A DNA stretch of 63,130 nucleotides from Chryseobacterium sp. S0630. Its GTDB lineage: Bacteria; Bacteroidota; Bacteroidia; Flavobacteriales; Weeksellaceae. Shown here piece after piece: positions 44,991 through 53,394 of the stretch (position 1 is the stretch's first letter; each line of letters begins with the position of its first letter). Both the position numbers and the translations under genes were made by a program. The stretch spans positions 1 to 63,130 of the forward strand of contig NZ_JAMZGF010000027.1 in assembly GCF_024158915.1 (NCBI RefSeq), written 5' to 3'. Under the pieces are notes generated by a model. That model made no database searches and was not told where the DNA came from. It worked only from the letters and a program-made list of their open reading frames with translations.

Positions 44991-46316
44991 ATGTCTTTAA
45001 ATGTCATTGATTTAATTAAAGGACAATTAGGTCCCGCATTGGTTTCACAGGCTGCATCGCAGTTTGGAGAAAGTGAATCCGGTATTTCTAAAGCAATTGG
45101 CGGATTATTACCTGCCGTAGTAGGTGGATTAGCCAATAATGCAGATAAACCTGGCGTTGTGGATGCTATTACACAAGCCTCTTCAAGTGGAATTTTAGGA
45201 AATTTATTAGGTGGTTCGTCCAGCAATCCTATTATTTCAAACTTGTTGTCTTCAATTTTTGGAGATAAAGTAAGTGCATTAGTGAATTCTATTGCCAGTT
45301 TTTCAGGAGTGAGCAATACCTCTGCAAGTTCTTTGTTAAACCTGGTGACTGGAGCTACAGTAGGCACTGTGGGAAAATATGCAGCAGACAATAATTTGGG
45401 TGCTTCAGGTATTTCCAGCTTACTGAATGATCAGAAAGGCATTATTTCTTCTTTATTGCCAGCAGGTCTTTCTTTAGCTTCCTTTGGATTAGGAGCTGAA
45501 AATTGGTTTGGCCAGGCAAAAGAAACAGTTTCTTCGGTAACTTCTACTGCTAAAGATAACATCGCTGAAGGTGTTGCTACAGCAAGAGAAAATGTTTCGG
45601 AAGGAGCAAGAGAAGTAAGAGAAAGATTTGAAAATAATAACAATAATAATCAAGGCGGAGGTTCAATCTGGAAATGGTTGCTTCCGCTTTTATTATTGAT
45701 CGCTGCTGCTTATTTCTTATGGAAGCAGTGTGAGAAAAAACAAACCACTACAACCACTACCACAACATCTGATTCTGCAGCAACCAGCTCAACTACAGAT
45801 ACGGCTGCTACAACAGCAACACCTGCTCCTGCAACAGCTAAAACAGATGAAGACATTGATCTTAATGGAGTGATGTTAAAAGGTTACAAAGGAGGAATGG
45901 AAGATCAGATGATTACATTCCTGAAATCCGGAAACTACAAAAATGCAGCTGATGATGCGGCATTGAAAGACAAGTGGTACGATTTCGATCACGTAAACTT
46001 CAAAATGGGAAGTTCTACTGAACTTGAAGCTGGTTCACAAGGACAGTTAGATAACTTAGTGGCTATCCTTAAGGCTTTCCCTGATGCAAAAATCAAAATC
46101 GGAGGTTATACAGACAAAACCGGAAACGAAGCCAACAATGTAAAACTATCAAAAGCCAGAGCTGAATATATCAAAGCTGCTTTAGTAAAAGCAGGAGTTG
46201 GTGCTCAGGTCTTAGAAGCTGAAGGCTATGGAAGCAAATTTGCTAAAGTAGATGCAAAAGCTTCTGATGCTGAAAGAGCTGCCGACAGAAAAATGGCTGT
46301 AAGATTTGCAAAATAA
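44991..46316 (+). CDS. DUF937-OmpA fusion protein with one transmembrane helix
   Basis: The 441-residue protein begins with a DUF937 (YidB-like) domain (about 1-160; IDLIKGQLGPALVSQAASQFGESE, AIGGLLPAVVGGLANNA), then an Ala/Glu helical linker (ENVSEGAREVRERFENN). A single hydrophobic helix (WKWLLPLLLLIAAAYFLW, about 222-240) follows, then a Thr/Ala-rich linker (about 247-285), and an OmpA C-terminal peptidoglycan-binding domain (residues about 310-441) with GGYTDKTGNEANNVKLSKARAEYIKAAL. It therefore probably ties the inner membrane or cytoplasmic DUF937 part to peptidoglycan. No signal peptide is present, so it is likely inserted through its internal helix. A terminator follows it. Confidence 0.87.
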   Translation: MSLNVIDLIKGQLGPALVSQAASQFGESESGISKAIGGLLPAVVGGLANNADKPGVVDAITQASSSGILGNLLGGSSSNPIISNLLSSIFGDKVSALVNSIASFSGVSNTSASSLLNLVTGATVGTVGKYAADNNLGASGISSLLNDQKGIISSLLPAGLSLASFGLGAENWFGQAKETVSSVTSTAKDNIAEGVATARENVSEGAREVRERFENNNNNNQGGGSIWKWLLPLLLLIAAAYFLWKQCEKKQTTTTTTTTSDSAATSSTTDTAATTATPAPATAKTDEDIDLNGVMLKGYKGGMEDQMITFLKSGNYKNAADDAALKDKWYDFDHVNFKMGSSTELEAGSQGQLDNLVAILKAFPDAKIKIGGYTDKTGNEANNVKLSKARAEYIKAALVKAGVGAQVLEAEGYGSKFAKVDAKASDAERAADRKMAVRFAK

Positions 46317-46338
46317 TCTTTAGATTGAATAAAAATTA

Positions 46339-46371
46339 GATCCCGGGAAGCAATTTCCGGGATTTTTTTAG
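46339..46371 (+). terminator. Terminator of the DUF937-OmpA gene
   Basis: ATCCCGG / CCGGGAT with loop GAAGCAATTT is followed by TTTTTTT. Confidence 0.82.
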
Positions 46372-46402
46372 GTCATGATTTTTCTGTTTACATTTATTTA
46401 AT

Positions 46403-46426
46403 TAAATTTGTTAGTCATTTCTAACA
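46403..46426 (+). promoter_or_regulatory. Candidate promoter and operator of the Nramp gene
   Basis: TAAATTTG at 46403-46410 matches TAnnTTTG. Overlapping it, TGTTAG (46409-46414) and CTAACA (46421-46426) form a perfect 6-base inverted repeat with a 6-base spacer at the expected start site, as would a metal-dependent repressor's site. The identity of the repressor is a guess. Confidence 0.4.
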
Positions 46427-46429
46427 TTT

Positions 46430-47764
46430 ATGAATTTCAATATAAAAAGCGCCTGGCGAAAAGATAAAACCAACCATTCTTTATCAGAGGTTTATTCATC
46501 AATCAAAGTCCCTAAAAATGCAACTTTTTGGAGAAAATATCTTGCATTTGCAGGACCGGGACTGATGATTGCTGTAGGATATATGGATCCCGGGAACTGG
46601 GCTACAGATATTGCCGGGGGAGCTCAATTCGGTTATACACTCCTTTCGGTTATCCTTATTTCCAATATTTTTGCAATGGTTCTACAGCACTTATCCGTGA
46701 AACTTGGAGTTGTTGCAGAGAGAGATCTTGCTCAGGCTTGTAGAGACCACTTCAGTCCTACCACTAATTTTATTCTCTGGGTATTCTGTGAAATAGCCAT
46801 TGCCGCCTGTGATCTCGCTGAGGTTATCGGCTCGGCCATTGCATTAAACCTGTTATTCCATATCCCGCTCACCTGGGGAATTGTCATTACAACAGTGGAC
46901 GTTTTAATCATTCTTTTGCTTCAGTCCAAAGGTTTCCGATGGATTGAGAGTATTGTAGGAGGGCTTATCTTCATTATTCTGGCGTGTTTCGTGTATGAAA
47001 TTATCATTTCGCAACCTGCTTTTAATGAGATTCTGGGAGGTTTGGTTCCACAAAAGGAAATCATTCAGAACCCTGCCATGCTTTATATTGCAATCGGGAT
47101 TTTAGGAGCTACCGTAATGCCACACAATCTGTATCTGCACAGCAGTATTGTACAGACCAGAGATTATACCCGTGATAAGGAAGGAAAAAAAGAAGCCATA
47201 AAGTTTGCCACTATAGACAGTACCGTTTCATTAATGCTGGCATTTTTTATCAATGCAGCAATCCTTATTCTGGCAGCTGCTACATTCCATACTACAGGTA
47301 ACGAACATGTGGCGGACATTCATGATGCCTATAAAATGTTAACGCCTATTCTGGGAGCTTCTATGGCAAGTATTGCATTTGCCATTGCTTTATTAGCATC
47401 CGGGCAAAACTCAACATTAACAGGAACTCTTGCCGGACAGATCGTAATGGAAGGCTTCCTGAATATCAGATTAAAACCATGGCTGAGAAGATTGATCACC
47501 AGACTTATTGCTGTAATTCCAGCACTTATTGTTGCCATTCTTTACGGAGAACAGGGAACCACTGAATTATTGGTTTTAAGCCAGGTAATTCTTTCCATGC
47601 AACTGAGTTTTGCAGTTGTTCCATTGGTGATGTTTACCAATGACAAAGCTAAAATGGGAGAATTCGCCAATAAACCATTCCTTAAAATCTGTGTATGGAT
47701 TATTTCCATTATTATTATTGTTTTAAATCTGTACCTATTGTACCAGACTTTTACAGGAGAATAA
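46430..47764 (+). CDS. mntH: Nramp-family manganese/iron transporter
   Basis: The 444-residue protein has about 11 membrane helices. Metal-binding helix 1 carries the DPGN motif in GYMDPGNWATDIAGG, and helix 6 carries the M-P-H-N in LGATVMPHNLYLHSS, the two metal-site elements of Nramp. It would import Mn2+ or Fe2+ with protons. An inverted repeat at its start suggests metal-dependent repression. It is monocistronic and the 102-bp tandem repeat array follows its stop codon directly, with no ordinary terminator. The gene name is by family rather than proved specificity. Confidence 0.9.
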   Translation: MNFNIKSAWRKDKTNHSLSEVYSSIKVPKNATFWRKYLAFAGPGLMIAVGYMDPGNWATDIAGGAQFGYTLLSVILISNIFAMVLQHLSVKLGVVAERDLAQACRDHFSPTTNFILWVFCEIAIAACDLAEVIGSAIALNLLFHIPLTWGIVITTVDVLIILLLQSKGFRWIESIVGGLIFIILACFVYEIIISQPAFNEILGGLVPQKEIIQNPAMLYIAIGILGATVMPHNLYLHSSIVQTRDYTRDKEGKKEAIKFATIDSTVSLMLAFFINAAILILAAATFHTTGNEHVADIHDAYKMLTPILGASMASIAFAIALLASGQNSTLTGTLAGQIVMEGFLNIRLKPWLRRLITRLIAVIPALIVAILYGEQGTTELLVLSQVILSMQLSFAVVPLVMFTNDKAKMGEFANKPFLKICVWIISIIIIVLNLYLLYQTFTGE

Positions 47765-47786
47765 GAAATACAACTATAGTTTTAAA

Positions 47787-48424
47787 ATTGACTATTGGGC
47801 ATTGGTAAAGTGAATGGTCAATAGTCAATTTTTGCTTTGAAAAGGCAATTTTTAAAATTACACACCTACAAATTCACAAGCGAAGCGAATTGACGCCTTC
47901 ACCATTGATAAGTGAATAGTCAATAGTCAATTTTTGTTTCACAAAGTCAATTATTAATCCTAACCCTACAACAAATTCACAAGCGAAGCGGATTGACATC
48001 TTAACCATTGATAAGTGAATAGTGAATAGTGAATAGTCAATTTTTGTTTCACAAAGTCAATTATTAATCCTAACCCTACAACAAATTCACAAGCGAAGCG
48101 GATTGACGCCTTCACCATTGATAAGTAAATAGTCAATAGTCAATTTTTATTTCACAAAGTCAATTATTAATCTTACCCTACAACAAATTCACAAGCGAAG
48201 CGGATTGACACTTTTACCATTGATAAGTGAATAGTCAATTTTTGCTTCGCAAAGTCAATTTTTAAATTACACACCTACAAATCCACAAGCGAAGCGAATT
48301 GACACCTTCACCATTGATAAGTGAATAGTCAATAGGCAATTTTTGCTTTGCAAAGGCAATTTTTAAAATTACACACCTACAAATTCACAAGCGTAGCGGA
48401 TTGACGTATTCACGATTCACCATT
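47787..48424. repeat. Tandem array of about six ~102-bp units between mntH and grpE
   Basis: The landmark AATTCACAAGCGAAGCG starts at 47871, 47974, 48084, 48186, 48280 (ATCC variant) and 48382, giving spacings of 103, 110, 102, 94 and 102 bases. Each unit also has CCATTGATAAGTGAATAGTCAA and a T-rich link. Units 1, 5 and 6 share the link TTTTTAAATTACACACCTAC; units 2, 3 and 4 share TATTAATCCTAACCCTACAA. No open frame runs through it. This explains the 739-base gap at 47765-48503. Confidence 0.88.
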
Positions 48425-48503
48425 ACTCCTTTTTCTGCCTTAATGTCCAGATTTTAGATTTGGCAGGCTCTTTGTCAAACAATCAGTAAATAAATATTGA
48501 ATT

Positions 48504-49040
48504 ATGGAAAACCAGGATATTAACGAAGAAAGCATCAATAATCAGGAAGAAAACAATGTTCAGAATGACGCAACGTCTCAGGACAATGTGACAGCTACTC
48601 CTTCTCCAGAGGAACTTTTGGCAGAAGAGAAAGACCGTTACATCAGATTGTATGCTGAATTCGAAAACTATAAAAAAAGAACGAGCAAAGAGAAGATCGA
48701 ATTCTTCCAGTATGCCAACCAGGAAATGATGGTTTCAATGTTAGGAGTTTTGGATGATTTTGAAAGAGCTTTAAAAGAAATCGCTAAAAACGGAAATCCG
48801 GCTGACCTGCAAGGTGTAGAGCTTATCTATCAGAAATTCAAAAATAAACTTACCGAAAAAGGACTAAAAACAATGGAAGTAAAGGCTGGTGACAGCTTTA
48901 ATGTTGATTTCCATGAAGCGATTACTCAGATCCCTGCTCCATCGGAAGATTTGAAAGGAAAAATCGTAGACGTTATTGAAACAGGATATACTTTAAATGA
49001 TAAAGTAATCCGTTTTGCAAAAGTAGTAACAGGAAATTAA
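48504..49040 (+). CDS. grpE: GrpE, nucleotide exchange factor of DnaK
   Basis: The 178-residue protein has a disordered, acidic N-terminus (about 1-40), the long dimer-forming coiled coil (EELLAEEKDRYIRLYAEFENYKKRTSKEK, about 38-75), the four-helix bundle (MVSMLGVLDDFERALKEIA) and the C-terminal beta domain with VDFHEAITQIPAP and VIETGYTLNDKVIRFAKV. It releases ADP from DnaK in the cytoplasm. It is followed 101 bases later by dnaJ, its usual partner; dnaK is not here. A putative heat-shock element is not visible. Confidence 0.95.
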   Translation: MENQDINEESINNQEENNVQNDATSQDNVTATPSPEELLAEEKDRYIRLYAEFENYKKRTSKEKIEFFQYANQEMMVSMLGVLDDFERALKEIAKNGNPADLQGVELIYQKFKNKLTEKGLKTMEVKAGDSFNVDFHEAITQIPAPSEDLKGKIVDVIETGYTLNDKVIRFAKVVTGN

Positions 49041-49141
49041 AATTCATAAATGATAAATGGTGAGTGATAATTGATGAATGTTTCACTTATTAGCTTTACA
49101 ATATCTTTTATCATTTATCAACAATCAATTATAAAATTGTC

Positions 49142-50260
49142 ATGTCAAAAAGAGATTATTACGAGGTTCTTGAGATCAGCAAATCTGCATCGGCCGACGA
49201 AATAAAAAAAGCATACCGTAAAATGGCCATCAAATTTCACCCGGATAAAAATCCAGGGGATAAAGAGGCTGAAGAAAAATTTAAAGAAGCTGCTGAGGCT
49301 TATGAAGTTCTGAGCGACGATCAGAAGCGTGCAAGATACGACCAGTTCGGTCATGCCGGAGTAGGTGGAAACGGTGGTTTCGGAGGCGGAGGCTTCGGAG
49401 GCGGAATGAACATGGAAGATATTTTCAGCCAGTTTGGAGATATTTTCGGTGGTGGTTTCGGAGGATTCGGTGGTGGCGGTGGAGGCCGTCAGCAGGTGAA
49501 AGGTTCTAATTTAAGAATCAGAATCAAGCTGAACCTTGAGGAAATGGTAAATGGTACTCAGAAAACCATCAAAGTAAAGAAAATGAAGATGGCAGAAGGC
49601 GCCACTTCAAAAACATGTCCTACCTGTAATGGTTCCGGTGTTCAGTTAAAAGTAATGAATACCATGTTTGGTCAAATGCAGACTCAAACTACATGTAGTA
49701 CTTGTCAGGGAATTGGAAAAGTTGCTGATAAAATTCCTGCAGGAGCCAATGCACAAGGTCTTATCAAAGATGAAGAGGAAATCACAATCAACATTCCGGC
49801 AGGAGCAAGAGACGGTATCCAGCTTAATGTAAGAGGAAAAGGAAATGACGCTCCATTTGGAGGTATTCCGGGAGACTTACTGGTGATCATTGAAGAGGAA
49901 ATAGATCAGGTGATCAAGAGAGAAGGCGATAATCTTCACCAGGAATTATATGTTTCATTTGCTGAAGCTGCTTTAGGAACTAAGAAAGAAATTCCTACTG
50001 TAGGCGGAAAAGTAAAAATTACCGTTGATCCGGGAACTCAATCCGGAAAGATCTTGAGATTGGCCGGAAAAGGACTTCCTAGCATCGATAGTTATGGTAA
50101 AGGAGACATGTTTATTCACATCAATGTCTGGACTCCACAAAAGCTTACTAAAGACCAGAAAGATTTCTTTGAAAAGCAGATGTCCAGCGGAGAAATGGTT
50201 GCAGAACCATCCGGAAAGGAAAAAACTTTTTTTGATAAAGTAAAAGATTTATTCAATTAA
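49142..50260 (+). CDS. dnaJ: DnaJ co-chaperone with one zinc centre
   Basis: The 372-residue protein delivers substrates to DnaK and stimulates its ATPase. The J domain (1-70) has HPD at 33-35. A Gly/Phe region follows (about 72-115). The zinc region retains only two of the four CxxCxGxG motifs: CPTCNGSG (C159, C162) and CSTCQGIG (C185, C188). In the usual DnaJ these are motifs 2 and 3; the positions of motifs 1 and 4 read KMKMAEGA and IPAGANAQ. Motifs 1 and 4 form zinc centre I, so centre I is absent and centre II is kept. Two substrate-binding beta domains complete the protein (about 120-155, 205-345), with [16 protein letters not shown]. It follows grpE and ends at a terminator. Confidence 0.95.
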   Translation: MSKRDYYEVLEISKSASADEIKKAYRKMAIKFHPDKNPGDKEAEEKFKEAAEAYEVLSDDQKRARYDQFGHAGVGGNGGFGGGGFGGGMNMEDIFSQFGDIFGGGFGGFGGGGGGRQQVKGSNLRIRIKLNLEEMVNGTQKTIKVKKMKMAEGATSKTCPTCNGSGVQLKVMNTMFGQMQTQTTCSTCQGIGKVADKIPAGANAQGLIKDEEEITINIPAGARDGIQLNVRGKGNDAPFGGIPGDLLVIIEEEIDQVIKREGDNLHQELYVSFAEAALGTKKEIPTVGGKVKITVDPGTQSGKILRLAGKGLPSIDSYGKGDMFIHINVWTPQKLTKDQKDFFEKQMSSGEMVAEPSGKEKTFFDKVKDLFN

Positions 50261-50263
50261 TAT

Positions 50264-50298
50264 AGAAAAAGAGGCTTGTAAAAAGTCTCTTTTTTTGT
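50264..50298 (+). terminator. Terminator of dnaJ
   Basis: AGAGGCTT / AAGTCTCT with a short loop and G-T pairing is followed by TTTTTTT. Confidence 0.75.
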
Positions 50299-50333
50299 TC
50301 AAAGTTTTATATTCAAGGTTTAAATCTCATCAT

Positions 50334-50370
50334 AAAAAATCCTGCACTCTCTCGAGCACAGGATTTTTTG
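50334..50370 (-). terminator. Terminator of the DUF808 gene
   Basis: AAAAAATCCTG / CAGGATTTTTT encloses a 14-base loop, with T-rich sequence on the minus side. It sits between convergent genes. Confidence 0.72.
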
Positions 50371-50392
50371 GTTATTTAATTCTAATTCTGTT

Positions 50393-51277
50393 TTATTTTT
50401 TTGTGGCTAAGGAATAGATTCCCTTTCCTAAAGTAAATACGGCAACCGCCAGCAATCCGCCAACAACACCAAGCGTAAGTTCTTTCAAAACATCTGGCCA
50501 GGTTGGTAATATGCCATGGAAAAATTCAATCCTATGCAGAAAAATTCCACCAGCAACCATTATTAAAGCAATTGTTCCTACGACTCCTAATATTTTAATA
50601 ACAATAGGTAAAGCCTTCACTAATAGATGTCCAAGCCTTCCGAAAAAACCTTTATCGTTACTTTTCTTTATTAATTTAAATCCTGCATCATCCATTCTTA
50701 CGATCAAAGCTACAATTCCATAAACTCCGACAGTAGCGATAAATGCAACTAAGCTCGTTACTAAAATCTGCGTAATGAAAGGATGACTTTCTTCCAATAC
50801 AGTTCCTAAAGCAATAATAACGATCTCAATTGATAAAATAAAATCAGTTGTAATTGCCGATTTTACTTTCTCTTTTTCAATTTCTTCAGAACTTTTTTCG
50901 TCTTCTTCAATTTCCTCTATCACTTCATGACCTTTTTTGTCACGGTGAAAAAGAAATTCTATTACTTTTTCAACACCTTCAAAAGCCAGGTAGAATCCTC
51001 CAAGGATCAATACATAATTAATAGCCGGAGCATACAACCAATTAAGTAAAAAAACGACAGGAAGAATAATCAGTTTATTGATAAATGATCCTTTGGTAAT
51101 TGCCCATAAAACGGGAATTTCTCTTGAGGAAAGAAAGCCAGTGGCTTTTTCTGCATTTACAGCAAGGTCGTCTCCTAAAATTCCTGCTGTCTTTTGGGTA
51201 GCAACCTTACTCGTAACCGCTACATCATCCATCAATGCTGCAATATCATCCAAAATTGCAAAAAAGCCTGATGCCAT
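50393..51277 (-). CDS. DUF808 membrane protein (YedI-like)
   Basis: The 294-residue protein has the family's N-terminus (MASGFFAILDDIAALMDDVA ... SKVATQKTAGILGDDLAVNAEKATGF), and about six to seven hydrophobic segments (IILPVVFLLNWLYAP, YVLILGGFYLAFEGVEKV, LGVVGTIALIMVAGGIFLH). A charged acidic loop (IEEIEEDEKSSEEIEKEKVK) lies in the middle. DUF808/YedI proteins are integral inner-membrane proteins of unknown function. It is monocistronic, convergent with dnaJ and with its own terminator. Confidence 0.9.
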   Translation of the reverse strand: MASGFFAILDDIAALMDDVAVTSKVATQKTAGILGDDLAVNAEKATGFLSSREIPVLWAITKGSFINKLIILPVVFLLNWLYAPAINYVLILGGFYLAFEGVEKVIEFLFHRDKKGHEVIEEIEEDEKSSEEIEKEKVKSAITTDFILSIEIVIIALGTVLEESHPFITQILVTSLVAFIATVGVYGIVALIVRMDDAGFKLIKKSNDKGFFGRLGHLLVKALPIVIKILGVVGTIALIMVAGGIFLHRIEFFHGILPTWPDVLKELTLGVVGGLLAVAVFTLGKGIYSLATKK

Positions 51278-51409
51278 ATTTTAATAATTTTTTAATCTTT
51301 GTTAAGTTCAGCAAAAATAATTATTTAATTCCGTTTTTGGATTCATAATCTAACAATAATTTTCAAAATTATAAGAATCTTTCAACAATCCTTCACTTTC
51401 AATATTTTA

Positions 51410-51417
51410 TATCTTTG
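51410..51417 (+). promoter_or_regulatory. Candidate -7 element for the TPR gene
   Basis: TATCTTTG matches TAnnTTTG perfectly, 16 bases before the ATG at 51433. It overlaps the TTG of a longer frame, supporting the shorter start. Confidence 0.5.
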
Positions 51418-51432
51418 TTTAAAATCTATTCA

Positions 51433-51915
51433 ATGGATAAAAACTGGGAAAACCAATTACAAAGTATATGGCTAAAACTTGGAACTATAAGCAATCAAGA
51501 GTTTATTGAGCAAATTAAAAATCATGCAGAATTACTTACAGAAACGGATTCCCTGGCTATTGCTGATTTTGAAAAAGCCTGTGCTTTTGACTCCACAGGA
51601 CATGAAAAGGAAGCAGAACCTTTGTACAGATCAGCATTAGAAAAAGGATTAACTGGCTTACGAAGAAGAAGAGCCAGAATTCAGCTGGCTAGTACATTAA
51701 GAAATAATGGAAAAATAGAAGAAAGTATCCATATTTTAAGGGAAGAAAAAGCCCATTATTCTGATGAACTGGATGATGCGGTAGATTCTTTTTTAGCACT
51801 GTCCCTTTCTTCAGCAGGAGAATACAAAGAAGCACTGTCTTTAGCATTGAAAGCAATATCAAAACATTTGCCCAGATACAATAATTCTTTGAGCCGCTAC
51901 GCTGAAAACCTGTAA
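51433..51915 (+). CDS. Small tetratricopeptide-repeat protein
   Basis: The ATG at 51433 (MDKNWENQLQSIWLKLG) is chosen over a TTG six codons upstream that lies in the promoter. The 160-residue protein has helical TPR-like hairpins: FEKACAFDSTGHEKEAEPLYRSALEKGL, RRRARIQLASTLRNNGKIEESIHILREE, and DSFLALSLSSAGEYKEALSLALKAI. It resembles a family annotated as tetratricopeptide or CCDC proteins without enzymatic activity. A protein-interaction role is likely. It is separated by 28 bases from a serine hydrolase gene and may be cotranscribed. Confidence 0.8.
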   Translation: MDKNWENQLQSIWLKLGTISNQEFIEQIKNHAELLTETDSLAIADFEKACAFDSTGHEKEAEPLYRSALEKGLTGLRRRRARIQLASTLRNNGKIEESIHILREEKAHYSDELDDAVDSFLALSLSSAGEYKEALSLALKAISKHLPRYNNSLSRYAENL

Positions 51916-51943
51916 TTTTAACCGTTTTTAAAATCTGATACCT

Positions 51944-53344
51944 ATGCAACGTCAATTTCATATTTTAGCTTTAGGATGTGTGTTTTGTTTGTTCAGTACA
52001 TTCTACTCTACTCTGAAAGCTCAGACAGAAGATCATCTCAACACTATTAATCCTATTAATCAGGAAAAAAAGAAAGAAGAAATAGACCGCATTATAAAAG
52101 CATTTGCTGCAATTAATAAATTTAATGGAACTGCTTTGATCCATTATCAGAATAAAAACATCTTTGAAAGATCATACGGCTGGCAAGATGCGGAAAAAAA
52201 GATTCCCAATCAGGACAAAAGCATATATCAGATTGCTTCTTTAACCAAATCTTTCACGGCTTTGATGATTGTGAAGCTAAGTGAAGAAGGAAAACTTTCT
52301 TTTAAAGATCCTGTCTCAAAGTTTATCCCCGATTATCCTAGAGGAAATGAAATTACTATCGAACATCTCCTTACTCATACTTCCGGAATTTATGAGGTAT
52401 TGAGAAATAAAGAGTATTTCAATCTTCTTCACACCGGAAAGTCTATACCAAAAGATAAAGAACTTTCATATTTTAAAAATGAGCCATTGGATTTTGAGCC
52501 CGGTACTCAGTTTTCTTATACCAATTCAGGCTATATTATATTGGGACTTATCATTGAAAAAATCACAGGACTTTCTTATGAAGACGCTGTAAGAAAATTC
52601 ATCCTAAATCCCCTGAAGATGACTCACACAGGCTTTAACTACCTTGCTCTGAAAAGTCCGTACAAGACCGTTCCTTATTCTTATATTTCAAAAACAAAAC
52701 AGGAAAAAACAGCAGTCTGGAATTCTACATTAACCGGGCCAGCCGGACAAATCTACAGTACCGTTGAAGACCTGTACAATTACTATATTGGGTTGAGGGA
52801 TTATAAAATTGTTTCCAAAGAAGCATTTAAAAAAGCAACCACCCCTTATTTGAGTGGCTACGGCTATGGTTGGTTTATTGATGATCTTTATGGGAAAAAA
52901 CTTATTAATCATGGTGGAAATATTGAGGGTTCTACAAGTTATTTTGCGATGCTTCCGGAGGATGATCTTTGCATTATCCTTCTGAACAATATCACGAGTA
53001 AAAAACTGGAGAAAGCAGGTAATACTATTTTAGCGGCTCTCTTACACCAGCCTTACACTCTTCCACAACCGAAGAAAGAAGTAGTCTTAAGTGCTGATAT
53101 CCTTAAAAAATATGCAGGAGACTATCAGCTTTCTGATGATAATATTATCCATATTCTGTACGAAAACGGTCAGCTTTTTATGCAGAACAATAAAGATCCT
53201 AAAGTCAGAATTCTAGCTGAAAAAGAAGATGCATTTTTCCTTCAGGATGATGACACTGAGATTTCTTTCATTTTCAAAGAAGGTGAAAAAGGTATTATTA
53301 CCATCAAAAAAGGTCTTTCATCAAAAACAGCAGAAAGGCTTTAA
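51944..53344 (+). CDS. Exported serine hydrolase (beta-lactamase class C fold) with C-terminal extension
   Basis: The 466-residue protein has a signal peptide (LGCVFCLFSTFYSTLKAQ). Motifs are SxxK as S-L-T-K in IASLTKSFTALM, Y-x-N as Y-T-N in FSYTNSGYIILGLI, and the HxG box as H-G-G in LINHGGNIEGST. Unlike the shorter paralogue at 30567, it has a C-terminal beta domain (about 370-466; KKYAGDYQLSDDNIIHILYE) of the type that follows many such hydrolases. It would act in the periplasm on an ester, peptide or amide; function as a beta-lactamase is possible but not shown. It starts 28 bases after the TPR gene and may share its transcript. Confidence 0.9.
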   Translation: MQRQFHILALGCVFCLFSTFYSTLKAQTEDHLNTINPINQEKKKEEIDRIIKAFAAINKFNGTALIHYQNKNIFERSYGWQDAEKKIPNQDKSIYQIASLTKSFTALMIVKLSEEGKLSFKDPVSKFIPDYPRGNEITIEHLLTHTSGIYEVLRNKEYFNLLHTGKSIPKDKELSYFKNEPLDFEPGTQFSYTNSGYIILGLIIEKITGLSYEDAVRKFILNPLKMTHTGFNYLALKSPYKTVPYSYISKTKQEKTAVWNSTLTGPAGQIYSTVEDLYNYYIGLRDYKIVSKEAFKKATTPYLSGYGYGWFIDDLYGKKLINHGGNIEGSTSYFAMLPEDDLCIILLNNITSKKLEKAGNTILAALLHQPYTLPQPKKEVVLSADILKKYAGDYQLSDDNIIHILYENGQLFMQNNKDPKVRILAEKEDAFFLQDDDTEISFIFKEGEKGIITIKKGLSSKTAERL

Positions 53345-53394
53345 TTAAGTCTTGTTTGCTTCATAATCAATAGAATATTTCGTAAATTTAAGTA

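Noticed and set aside
47787..48424. CRISPR array
   Set aside because: The units are about 102 bases and similar throughout, without unique spacers of 25-40 bases between identical short repeats, and no cas gene is near.
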